Shown here one piece after another: positions 8,144 to 14,515 of a DNA stretch of 59,042 nucleotides. The notes below the pieces were generated by a model that saw only the letters and a list, made by a program, of their open reading frames with translations, made no database searches and was not told the DNA's origin. The DNA lies in NCBI GenBank assembly GCA_002773945.1, contig PEZT01000001.1, forward strand, positions 71,565 to 130,606, written 5' to 3'. A program made the position numbers and the translations under genes. This stretch comes from Candidatus Beckwithbacteria bacterium CG10_big_fil_rev_8_21_14_0_10_34_10 (GTDB lineage: Bacteria > Patescibacteriota > Microgenomatia > UBA1400). Numbering within the stretch: position 1 is the first letter of the stretch; the number at the start of each line of letters is the position of its first letter.

Positions 8144-8194
8144 GTTAAAAACAAAAAAATATTTAGTAAACCTCCCAAACAAGGGAGGTTTTTT
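8124..8194 (+). promoter_or_regulatory. Transcription attenuator (antiterminator/terminator pair)
   Basis: Two mutually exclusive stems are visible. Antiterminator: GTTTGGGAGG (8124-8133) with CCTCCCAAAC (8171-8180), 10 perfect pairs. Terminator: AAACCTCCC (8168-8176) with GGGAGGTTT (8183-8191), 9 perfect pairs, loop AAACAA, followed by T at 8189-8194. Both stems compete for CCTCCC at 8171-8176. The ribosome-binding site of the next gene (8205-8214) lies just beyond. Confidence 0.75.
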
Positions 8195-8219
8195 AATGCC
8201 AAAAAGGAGGTGATAATTA

Positions 8220-8435
8220 ATGAATCCTCATGAAGACTATCCAAAAAAACAAAATAGCAACTTGTTCCCAGACATGGATGAAGTTGCTAGAAGATTAGGC
8301 TTTAGCTTAAGTGATCAAAGTCCAGTTATGTGTGGCCCTAATTGCGGCCAAGATTATGATCGAGTAAGTGTTGATGTTCAACCAAGGGGTGAACAATTTA
8401 ATTATGTTGGCAATGGAATACCAGACTTAGCTTAA
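8220..8435 (+). CDS. Small hypothetical protein, 71 residues, first gene after attenuator
   Basis: ATG 8220 is preceded by a near-perfect ribosome-binding site, AAGGAGGTGAT (8205-8214). The 71-residue product is acidic and polar with a Cys-Gly-Pro-Asn-Cys-Gly motif (about residues 38-43) that could bind metal or be redox-active. No family is recognised. It sits between the attenuator and the M20 peptidase, so it should share the leader-peptide control. Confidence 0.65.
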   Translation: MNPHEDYPKKQNSNLFPDMDEVARRLGFSLSDQSPVMCGPNCGQDYDRVSVDVQPRGEQFNYVGNGIPDLA

Positions 8436-8453
8436 ATATGATATTTTAAAATT

Positions 8454-9518
8454 ATGCTTAATATTACTAAAAATTTAATAAAGTTTGAGTCAGATAAAGA
8501 TCATCCTAAAGAAATTAAAAAGTGTTTTAACTATTCTATTAAACTGCTTTCAAAAAGTGGCTTAAAAGTAAAAACATATTCTTCTAAAGGAAAACTGTCT
8601 TTAGTGGCTGGGAAAAAGATTAAAAAACACTATCAGTATATTCTAAATGGCCATTTAGATGTGGTCCCTGGAGATTATAAGAATGCCTTTAAACCTTACC
8701 TTAAAGGAAGCCGGCTTTATGGTCGAGGCGCTTCTGATATGAAAGGGCCTGTTGGAGCCATGATTAAACTAATGTTAAATCCAGGTCTTAAAGATATTGA
8801 TCTGGGTTTAATCCTAAACACAGATGAAGAGGTTGGTGGATTTGATGGGGCAAACTACTTAGTTAACCAAGGCTATACAGCTGATTGTGTTATTGTTCCT
8901 GATGGGGGAGATAACTTTAATTTAACTTTAGCTGAAAAAGGAGTCCTTCATCTTAAAATTTTGGCTCAGGGAAAATCAGCTCATGCTAGCCGTCCCTGGG
9001 AAGGAGATAATAGTCTGGAAAAGTTATTTATAATATATGAAAAAATTAAAAGAAAGGTTCCTGATACTACTTCTTCTAATCGCTGGTTAGAAACGGTTAA
9101 TTTGGGAAAAATATCAGGGGGATTAGCAGCTAATGTTGTTCCTTCTAAGGCAGAAATGATTTTAGATTTTCGTTATCCTAAAAAGGTCCAAAGAAAGCAA
9201 ATTTTAAACCTATTAAAAAGTGTTTGTCAAAAAGAAACAGGAGTTACATTTAAGATTTTATCTGATGGTCAAACAATGAACACTTCTAAAAACAACAAGT
9301 ATATTAAAAAAATCATTAAGGTGGCAAAGGAAAATAAGGTAAGTTTGAAATTAAATAAAGATCACGGTGCTTCTGACGGTCGATTTTTTTCCGCTAAGGG
9401 AATACCTGTTATAATGTTTAAACCTACTTGCAGTTCAATCCATATAGACGATGAATGGATTGACTTAAAAAGCCTAGAAATATTTTATAGAATTTTAAAA
9501 AGGTTTATGTTAAAATAA
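8454..9518 (+). CDS. M20 family metallopeptidase (ArgE/DapE/ACY1 type)
   Basis: 354 residues with the two-zinc M20 motifs: Asn-Gly-His67-Leu-Asp69-Val-Val-Pro, Gly-Arg-Gly-Ala-Ser-Asp95-Met-Lys-Gly, Thr-Asp-Glu125-Glu126-Val-Gly-Gly and Pro-Asp150-Gly-Gly-Asp, with a dimerisation-domain signature Ser-Ala-His-Ala-Ser-Arg-Pro. The family removes acyl groups or cleaves small peptides: acetylornithine deacetylase, succinyl-diaminopimelate desuccinylase, and di- and tripeptidases. No arginine or lysine pathway genes are nearby, so a peptidase or aminoacylase that salvages amino acids is my preferred reading. It is controlled by the attenuator upstream. Confidence 0.85.
   Translation: MLNITKNLIKFESDKDHPKEIKKCFNYSIKLLSKSGLKVKTYSSKGKLSLVAGKKIKKHYQYILNGHLDVVPGDYKNAFKPYLKGSRLYGRGASDMKGPVGAMIKLMLNPGLKDIDLGLILNTDEEVGGFDGANYLVNQGYTADCVIVPDGGDNFNLTLAEKGVLHLKILAQGKSAHASRPWEGDNSLEKLFIIYEKIKRKVPDTTSSNRWLETVNLGKISGGLAANVVPSKAEMILDFRYPKKVQRKQILNLLKSVCQKETGVTFKILSDGQTMNTSKNNKYIKKIIKVAKENKVSLKLNKDHGASDGRFFSAKGIPVIMFKPTCSSIHIDDEWIDLKSLEIFYRILKRFMLK
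9508..9516 (+). promoter_or_regulatory. Extended -10 promoter for the phenylalanine leader
   Basis: TGTTAAAAT at 9508-9516 fits TGnTAnnnT extended -10. The leader ATG at 9524 begins 7 nt after the box, so the transcript would be essentially leaderless. No convincing -35 box is seen; read-through from the peptidase operon is also possible. Confidence 0.4.
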
Positions 9519-9523
9519 TTTAA

Positions 9524-9598
9524 ATGAAAATTACAAATAAAATTTTTTATAGCAAGTTTTTCTTTTTTAACTTCCAGAAAGAGGAGGTGATTTTGTAG
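9524..9598 (+). CDS. pheL: Phenylalanine-rich leader peptide of a pheA-type attenuator
   Basis: ATG 9524 to TAG 9596-9598, 24 residues. Six residues are phenylalanine: at positions 8, 12, 13, 14, 15 and 17, in a core Ser-Lys-Phe-Phe-Phe-Phe-Asn-Phe, plus Tyr9. The codons Glu-Glu-Val (20-22) overlap AGGAGGTG, which is the antiterminator strand. The downstream biosynthetic gene is a prephenate dehydratase, the phenylalanine branch enzyme. This is the arrangement of the E. coli pheL-pheA attenuator: scarce Phe-tRNA stalls the ribosome on the Phe codons, the antiterminator forms and the operon is read. Confidence 0.85.
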   Translation: MKITNKIFYSKFFFFNFQKEEVIL

Positions 9599-9649
9599 TT
9601 TTTATAATTATTTAAAAATAGATAACACCTCCTAACAAGGAGGTTTTTT
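9582..9649 (+). promoter_or_regulatory. Phenylalanine attenuator (antiterminator/terminator pair)
   Basis: Antiterminator: AGGAGGTG (9582-9589) pairs perfectly with CACCTCCT (9626-9633). Terminator: ACCTCCT (9627-9633) pairs with AGGAGGT (9638-9644), 4-nt loop AACA, followed by T through 9649. The two structures compete for the same strand. The last Phe codon ends 8 nt before the antiterminator strand, so a ribosome stalled there would still partly clear it. Confidence 0.8.
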
Positions 9650-9670
9650 ATTGCTTTAAAAGGAGTTTCT

Positions 9671-9859
9671 ATGAACGAAAAATCAGAAAATAATATTTGT
9701 CAGCTACCCTTAGAATCACAGATAAAAGAGATGGTCATTCTAATTGCCTCTACTATAGGAGGAAATCAAGAACTCGCCGAATCAGCCGCCAGAAATCTAG
9801 GCTGTTTACCGGGAGAAATAGAAAATAAAGAGCCTAATAATGGTCGTACCACATATTAA
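9671..9859 (+). CDS. Small hypothetical protein, 62 residues, between attenuator and pheA
   Basis: ATG 9671 follows AAAGGAG. The 62-residue product has a central hydrophobic helix (about residues 17-32) and ends in a polar tail. Its last 20 nt overlap the start of the prephenate dehydratase gene, suggesting translational coupling. The layout (attenuator, small protein, enzyme) repeats that of the preceding operon, although the two small proteins are not obviously alike. Function unknown. Confidence 0.55.
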   Translation: MNEKSENNICQLPLESQIKEMVILIASTIGGNQELAESAARNLGCLPGEIENKEPNNGRTTY

Positions 9860-10412
9860 AGTTTGCTATCAAGGAATTCCTGGAGCTTATAGCCAGATAG
9901 CTATTGATAAATATTTTAAAAGAAAGGCTCTCGCTTATTCTAAAAAAGAGTTCAAGGATTTATTTAAATCTGTTTTAGAAAAAAAGTCTGATTATGCTAT
10001 GGTGCCGATAGTAAACTCTATTATTGGCCCAATTAAAAAGAATGTTAAACTAATGGCTAAATATTCTCTTCCCATTAAAGGAAAAGTTTCTCTTTATATT
10101 AACCACTGTCTTTTAGTAGTCCCAGCAAAAGGAGTTAATCCTAGTAAGCGTCTAAAAGAACTAAGGAAGGTTTACTCTCATCCAGCCGCTCTAGCCCAAT
10201 GTTATAAATTTTTTAAAACCCACCCTTGGCTAAAACCAATTAAAGCTAATGATACGGCCGGAAGTGCTAAAAAACTAGCCATCTCAAAAGACAAAAATAC
10301 CAGTGTCATAGCCAGTAGCAAAGCCGCTAAACTATATAAGCTTCAAATAATAAAAAAGAATTTAGCGGGGAAAAACAACTATACTCATTTCTTAGTTATT
10401 AGTAGAAAGTAA
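9840..10412 (+). CDS. pheA: Prephenate dehydratase (catalytic domain only)
   Basis: 190 residues covering one PDT domain. It converts prephenate to phenylpyruvate, the precursor of phenylalanine. The N-terminal motif Tyr-Gln-Gly-Ile-Pro-Gly-Ala-Tyr-Ser matches the family, as do Asn-Asp-Thr-Ala-Gly-Ser-Ala-Lys and the final Asn-Tyr-Thr-His-Phe-Leu-Val-Ile, which keeps the active-site Thr but has His in place of the usual Arg of Thr-Arg-Phe. The motif normally read as Pro-Ile-Glu-Asn-Ser has Val instead of Glu. There is no ACT regulatory domain, so feedback by phenylalanine is not expected at the protein level; the Phe-leader attenuator supplies control instead. Activity is likely but the substitutions leave some doubt. 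Confidence 0.8.
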   Translation: MVVPHIKVCYQGIPGAYSQIAIDKYFKRKALAYSKKEFKDLFKSVLEKKSDYAMVPIVNSIIGPIKKNVKLMAKYSLPIKGKVSLYINHCLLVVPAKGVNPSKRLKELRKVYSHPAALAQCYKFFKTHPWLKPIKANDTAGSAKKLAISKDKNTSVIASSKAAKLYKLQIIKKNLAGKNNYTHFLVISRK

Positions 10413-10422
10413 CTGTAACAAA

Positions 10423-10452
10423 TTGACACCGACAAACATAAATTGATAAAAT
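10423..10452 (+). promoter_or_regulatory. Promoter of tRNA-Val and possibly thrS
   Basis: TTGACA at 10423-10428, an 18-nt spacer and TAAAAT at 10447-10452. The tRNA starts at 10468, so a short 5' extension is expected. Confidence 0.6.
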
Positions 10453-10467
10453 AGGTTGTTGTTAAAA

Positions 10468-10544
10468 GGGCTCGTAGCTCAGTTGGCTAGAGCGTTCGCT
10501 TGACGTGCGAAAGGTCACAGGTTCGAGTCCTGTCGAGCCCACCA
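10468..10544 (+). tRNA. tRNA-Val(GAC)
   Basis: Acceptor arms GGGCTCG/CGAGCCC pair perfectly. The anticodon loop TTGACGT in stem TTCGC/GCGAA gives anticodon GAC. The T-arm contains GTTCGAGTC. The 3' CCA is encoded at 10542-10544. Confidence 0.95.
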
Positions 10545-10621
10545 ATAAAAATAAACAGCCTTAGAGATTCTTCTTTCTTTTTTTTGTGTTTACTGATAAA
10601 ATTTTTACAGGAATAATACAG

Positions 10622-12388
10622 ATGAATAAAGCTAAAAATAATTTACTTAAAACCATGCGGCATTCCTGCGAGCATATTCTTCACCAGGCAGTGGTTGAGC
10701 TTTTTCCGGGTTTAAAAAGAGCCATGGGACCGGCAACTGATGAAGGTTTTTATCTTGATTTTGACTATCAAGAAAAAATAGCTGAATCAGATTTTCCCAA
10801 AATTGAAAAAAGAATGAGGGAAATTATTAAAGCTGACTTGCCGATTATCAGAAAAGTTATTTCTCTTCCTGAAGCTAGAAAACTCTTTAAAAACAATCCA
10901 TATAAACAAGAATGGCTTTTGGAAATTGAAAAAAAAGGGGAAAAAGCGACTGTTTATTGGACAGGAAAACCTAATCTGCCTGGTTCTGATGTAGATCTTT
11001 GTAAAGGCCCTCACGTTCAATCAACTGGCAGAATCGGTCCTTTTAAACTTTTATCAGTCGCCGGCGCTTATTGGCATGGAGATGAAAAAAACAAAATGTT
11101 AACTCGAATTTATGGAACTTGCTTTAAAACAAAAAAAGATTTAGATAAATACTTATGGCAGATTGAAGAGGCCAAAAAACGAGATCATCGAGTTTTAGGT
11201 CAAAAATTAGAGTTATTTATGTTTGATGATGAAGTCGGCCAAGGTCTGCCTCTTTATCTTCCTAAAGGAGCCATGATCCGCCATTTATTAATGGATTTTG
11301 CCCTTAAAACCTATCTTAAAAATGGTTATGAACTGGTTTCTACTCCCCATATTGGTTCAGAAAGCCTCTGGCAGCGTTCTGGCCATTTGAAATTTTATGC
11401 TGAGAGTATGTATGGTCCTATGGAAGTTGAGGGCAAAAAATACCGCTTAAAACCAATGAACTGTCCTTTTCAAGTAAAAATGTATACGGCAAAAATTAGA
11501 AGCTACAAGGAATTGCCCATCAGGTGGACGGAAATGGGAACTGTTTACCGCTATGAAAAATCCGGTGAGCTCCATGGTTTAACTAGACCTCGGGGCTTTA
11601 CTCAAGATGATGCCCATATAATCTGCACTCCTAAACAACTCGAAGCAGAAATTAAAGCTGCTTTGGAAATTACTAGCTATATGTATAAAACTTTGAAAAT
11701 GGACAAACTTATCTATAAACTATCAGTCCGCGACCCTCAAAAACTTAGCAAATACTTTGGTCAAGCTCAAGATTGGAATCAAGCAGAAGAAACTTTAAAA
11801 AAAGTTTTAGTTGGCCTTGGCCACGAACATTATGAAGTTGATGTTGGTGGGGCTGTTTTTTACGCTCCAAAAATTGATATTGATGGCGTTGATTCCTTAG
11901 GAAGACGCTGGCAACTTTCTACCGTTCAAATAGATTTTAATCTGCCGGCTAAATTCCAAATGAAATACATTGATAAAGACGGCCAGGAGAAAACGCCTTT
12001 TATGATTCATCGGGCCTTACTGGGCTCAATTGAAAGGTTTTTGGGCGTTTACATTGAACATACTGCTGGCGCTTTTCCTTTATGGCTATCACCAGTTCAA
12101 GTAAAAATTATTCCTATTTCCCGGAAGCACTTAGCTTATTCTAAAAAACTTTCTGCTAGGTTAAAAGCAAACAGCATTAGAGTTGAAATTAATGATAAAG
12201 ATGCCACCATGCAGAAAAAGATTAAGGAAGCAGAAGAAGAAAAAATCCCCTATATGTTGGTTATTGGTGATAGGGAAGTAAAAGAGAACATCGTTTCTGT
12301 CAGAAAAAGAGGGAAAAAAGATTTGGAAACAATGAAGGTCGAAAAGTTTTTAAGTAAAATTAAAACAGAAATTGAAGAAAAGTCATAA
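10622..12388 (+). CDS. thrS: Threonyl-tRNA synthetase without TGS domain
   Basis: From ATG 10622 the protein has 588 residues. It begins directly at the N2 editing domain (Arg-His-Ser-Cys-Glu-His, then Tyr-Trp-His-Gly-Asp-Glu). Next come the class II catalytic core with Met-Asn-Cys-Pro, Gly-Phe-Thr-Gln-Asp-Asp-Ala-His and Met-Ile-His-Arg-Ala-Leu-Leu-Gly-Ser, giving the three zinc ligands (Cys, His, His), and a C-terminal anticodon-binding domain. The N-terminal TGS domain of typical bacterial enzymes (about 60 residues) is missing. Met-Asn-Cys-Pro is followed by Phe-Gln rather than Gly-His as in E. coli. A GTG at 10586 would add 12 residues. No T-box was seen upstream. Confidence 0.93.
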   Translation: MNKAKNNLLKTMRHSCEHILHQAVVELFPGLKRAMGPATDEGFYLDFDYQEKIAESDFPKIEKRMREIIKADLPIIRKVISLPEARKLFKNNPYKQEWLLEIEKKGEKATVYWTGKPNLPGSDVDLCKGPHVQSTGRIGPFKLLSVAGAYWHGDEKNKMLTRIYGTCFKTKKDLDKYLWQIEEAKKRDHRVLGQKLELFMFDDEVGQGLPLYLPKGAMIRHLLMDFALKTYLKNGYELVSTPHIGSESLWQRSGHLKFYAESMYGPMEVEGKKYRLKPMNCPFQVKMYTAKIRSYKELPIRWTEMGTVYRYEKSGELHGLTRPRGFTQDDAHIICTPKQLEAEIKAALEITSYMYKTLKMDKLIYKLSVRDPQKLSKYFGQAQDWNQAEETLKKVLVGLGHEHYEVDVGGAVFYAPKIDIDGVDSLGRRWQLSTVQIDFNLPAKFQMKYIDKDGQEKTPFMIHRALLGSIERFLGVYIEHTAGAFPLWLSPVQVKIIPISRKHLAYSKKLSARLKANSIRVEINDKDATMQKKIKEAEEEKIPYMLVIGDREVKENIVSVRKRGKKDLETMKVEKFLSKIKTEIEEKS

Positions 12389-12418
12389 ATTTGATAAGAT
12401 ATACAATGGAGGATAACT

Positions 12419-12964
12419 ATAAAAAGGTTTTATAGAATTAATCAATATATTCAGGCTGAGAAAGTTAGGGTTATTACAGATGAAGGAAAGCAGCTTGGAG
12501 TAATCACGCTTAATGAAGCTTTATTTCAAGCGAGACAAAAAGGATTAGACTTGGTTGAGGTGGCAGAAAAAGCCCAGCCGCCAGTTTGCAAGATAATAGA
12601 CTTTAAAAAGTTTAAGTATCAAGAGGCTAAAAAATTAAGGTCAGGCAAAAAAGGAAAAAAGCAGGATTTAAAAGAAATCCGTTTTACTCCTTTTATTGCC
12701 TCTAAGGATTACCAAACAAGAATTGAAAGAGCCAAAGAATTTTTAAATCAGGGTCATAAAGTCAGATTAAGTGTTAAGTTTGTTGGCCGGCAGATAACCA
12801 GAAAGGAATTTGGTCACAAACTTTTAACTAGAGCGGTTAAAGAATTGGAAAATATTAGTAAAGTTGAGGCTGAGCCCAAATTCCAAGGCCGGCTCTTAAT
12901 GACAGTTTTAAAAGCTAAAGGAGTTATGAAAGATGCCCAAACAAAAAACAAGAAAATCAGTTAA
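12419..12964 (+). CDS. infC: Translation initiation factor IF-3 with AUA start codon
   Basis: IF-3 binds the 30S subunit and polices start-codon choice. Homology begins at Arg-Ile-Asn-Gln about five codons after 12419 and continues through Val-Arg-Val-Ile, Leu-Asp-Leu-Val-Glu-Val and Pro-Pro-Val-Cys-Lys-Ile-Ile-Asp-Phe, so the gene must start well upstream of any in-frame ATG or GTG. The only well-placed codon is ATA at 12419, 6 nt after GGAGG (12408-12412). That gives 181 residues, the normal length. A rare start codon (AUU in E. coli) is the known basis of infC autoregulation. The gene overlaps rpmI by 32 nt. Confidence 0.9.
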   Translation: MKRFYRINQYIQAEKVRVITDEGKQLGVITLNEALFQARQKGLDLVEVAEKAQPPVCKIIDFKKFKYQEAKKLRSGKKGKKQDLKEIRFTPFIASKDYQTRIERAKEFLNQGHKVRLSVKFVGRQITRKEFGHKLLTRAVKELENISKVEAEPKFQGRLLMTVLKAKGVMKDAQTKNKKIS

Positions 12965-13121
12965 AAAAAGGTTTAAAGTTAGTAAAACCGGTAAACTACT
13001 TCGTCGAGGCTCATGCGGGAGGCATCTTAATGCTAAAAAAAGCCAGAAAAGAAGAAGAAGACAGAAAAAAACTAAAGTGTTTATTGGTAAAATGGCTAAA
13101 AAAATTAGAAAGGTAATTTAA
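12933..13121 (+). CDS. rpmI: 50S ribosomal protein L35
   Basis: 62 residues, highly basic, beginning Met-Pro-Lys-Gln-Lys-Thr-Arg-Lys-Ser and containing Lys-Arg-Phe-Lys-Val and Gly-Lys-Leu-Leu-Arg-Arg, typical of L35. ATG 12933 lies inside the end of infC. Part of the conserved infC-rpmI-rplT operon. Confidence 0.9.
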   Translation: MPKQKTRKSVKKRFKVSKTGKLLRRGSCGRHLNAKKSQKRRRRQKKTKVFIGKMAKKIRKVI

Positions 13122-13122
13122 A

Positions 13123-13464
13123 ATGAGAGCAAAAACTGGAACAGTTAGACGACAGGGTCATAAAAAGGTCTTAAATCGAACCAAAGGCATGAGAATGTCA
13201 AAAGGAAGGTTGTTTCGGATTTCAAAAGAAGCTGATCTTCATGCTGGCCAATACAGCTATATTGGACGGAAGTTAAAAAAAAGAAATTTTAGAAAACTGT
13301 GGATTCAAAGAATTAATGCCGCTTTAAATCCTTTAAATCTTAAATATAGTGTTTTTATTAAAAAGCTTTCGGATAATAAAATTGAACTAAATCGAAAAAT
13401 TTTAGCTGACATAGCGGTTCATGATCAAGAAGGCTTTAAGAAAATTGTTAACAAACTAAAGTAA
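13123..13464 (+). CDS. rplT: 50S ribosomal protein L20
   Basis: 113 residues matching L20: an Arg/Lys-rich N-terminal helix with Arg-Gln-Gly-His-Lys-Lys-Val-Leu-Asn-Arg-Thr-Lys-Gly, then Tyr-Ile-Gly-Arg-Lys-Leu-Lys-Lys-Arg-Asn-Phe-Arg and Trp-Ile-Gln-Arg-Ile-Asn-Ala-Ala. It starts 1 nt after rpmI. L20 binds 23S rRNA early in 50S assembly. In other bacteria L20 represses this operon; no such site was identified here. Confidence 0.93.
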   Translation: MRAKTGTVRRQGHKKVLNRTKGMRMSKGRLFRISKEADLHAGQYSYIGRKLKKRNFRKLWIQRINAALNPLNLKYSVFIKKLSDNKIELNRKILADIAVHDQEGFKKIVNKLK

Positions 13465-13479
13465 ACTTCTTTTAAAATA

Positions 13480-14514
13480 ATGAAGGAATCTCTCCATAAT
13501 TTAAGAAATGAAGCCTTGGCTTTAATTCAAGAAGCTAGGGATATTAAAGAAATAAATTCTTTAAAAATTTCTTTTCTTGGAAGAAAAGGCAAACTTAATG
13601 AATATACCAAAAAATTTTCTGAACTTAAAAAAGAAGAAAAAATTGAACTGGGGCAATTGATTAATGAACTGAAAAAAGCCATTGAGGGAGCTTTAAGAAG
13701 AAAAGAAAGAAGTTTAAAAAGTGATCAGCCAAAAAAAACTGATTGGTTTGATTTTACTTTGCCGGGTAAAAGACCGGAGCAAGGTCATCTTCATTTAGTT
13801 TCTCAAGCAATTGCCGAAATTTCTGATATTTTTGAAAAAATTGGCTTTGTCAGAGTTCGTTATCCCCAAGTTGAATGGGATTGGTATGCTTTTGAAGCTT
13901 TAAATATGCCCAAAAACCACCCAGCCAGAGATGAATGGGAAACATTATTCATTAAAGCTCCTCCTCATAAAAAATACGGCCAGATGGTTTTAACCCCTCA
14001 AACTTCTTCAGGCCAAATAAGAGAAATGGAAAGACTAAAAAAACCACCCATTAAAATGATTAATATTGCCAAATGCCACCGCCGCCAACAGGATATTACT
14101 CACACAATTATGTTTCACCAGTTTGAAGGACTTTTAATTGATAAAAATATCAGTATTGCCAATCTTAAAGGAGTCCTTGACTATTTTGCTAAAAGCTTTT
14201 ATGGACCAGAAAGAAAAACCAGACTTAGACCATTTCATTTCAATTTTACTGAACCTTCTTTTGAAGTCGATATTAATTGCCCCTTTTGCTTAGGCAAAGG
14301 CTGCCGGACATGCAAAAGCGGCTGGCATGAGTTAGGCGGGGCAGGAATGGTTCATCCTAATGTTTTAAAAGCGTCTGGATTTGATAGTAAAAAATATAAT
14401 GGCTTTGCCTTTGGTTTTGGAGTAGAAAGAACTTTTATGATGAGATCAGGGATTAAAATTGATGATTTAAGACTATTTTACAGTAATGATTTAAGGTTTT
14501 TATGGCAATTTTAA
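13480..14514 (+). CDS. pheS: Phenylalanyl-tRNA synthetase alpha subunit
   Basis: 344 residues. An N-terminal coiled coil (about 1-90) is followed by the class II catalytic core: Phe-His-Gln-Phe-Glu-Gly (motif 2 region), Glu-Pro-Ser-Phe-Glu-Val-Asp and Gly-Phe-Gly-Val-Glu-Arg-Thr. A Cys4 cluster (Cys-Pro-Phe-Cys, then Cys-Arg-Thr-Cys) precedes Gly-Trp-His-Glu-Leu-Gly-Gly-Ala-Gly-Met-Val-His-Pro, as in many bacterial PheS. It pairs with pheT, which starts 1 nt after its stop. Confidence 0.95.
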   Translation: MKESLHNLRNEALALIQEARDIKEINSLKISFLGRKGKLNEYTKKFSELKKEEKIELGQLINELKKAIEGALRRKERSLKSDQPKKTDWFDFTLPGKRPEQGHLHLVSQAIAEISDIFEKIGFVRVRYPQVEWDWYAFEALNMPKNHPARDEWETLFIKAPPHKKYGQMVLTPQTSSGQIREMERLKKPPIKMINIAKCHRRQQDITHTIMFHQFEGLLIDKNISIANLKGVLDYFAKSFYGPERKTRLRPFHFNFTEPSFEVDINCPFCLGKGCRTCKSGWHELGGAGMVHPNVLKASGFDSKKYNGFAFGFGVERTFMMRSGIKIDDLRLFYSNDLRFLWQF

Positions 14515-14515
14515 A

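Noticed and set aside
10545..10621. T-box riboswitch upstream of thrS or pheS
   Set aside because: The conserved T-box sequence and a specifier stem-loop were looked for and not seen; the gap before thrS is only 77 nt and that before pheS only 15 nt.
12551..12964. infC starting at the first in-frame GTG or ATG near 12551
   Set aside because: This would remove the conserved N-terminal domain of IF-3, which is fully encoded upstream to 12419.
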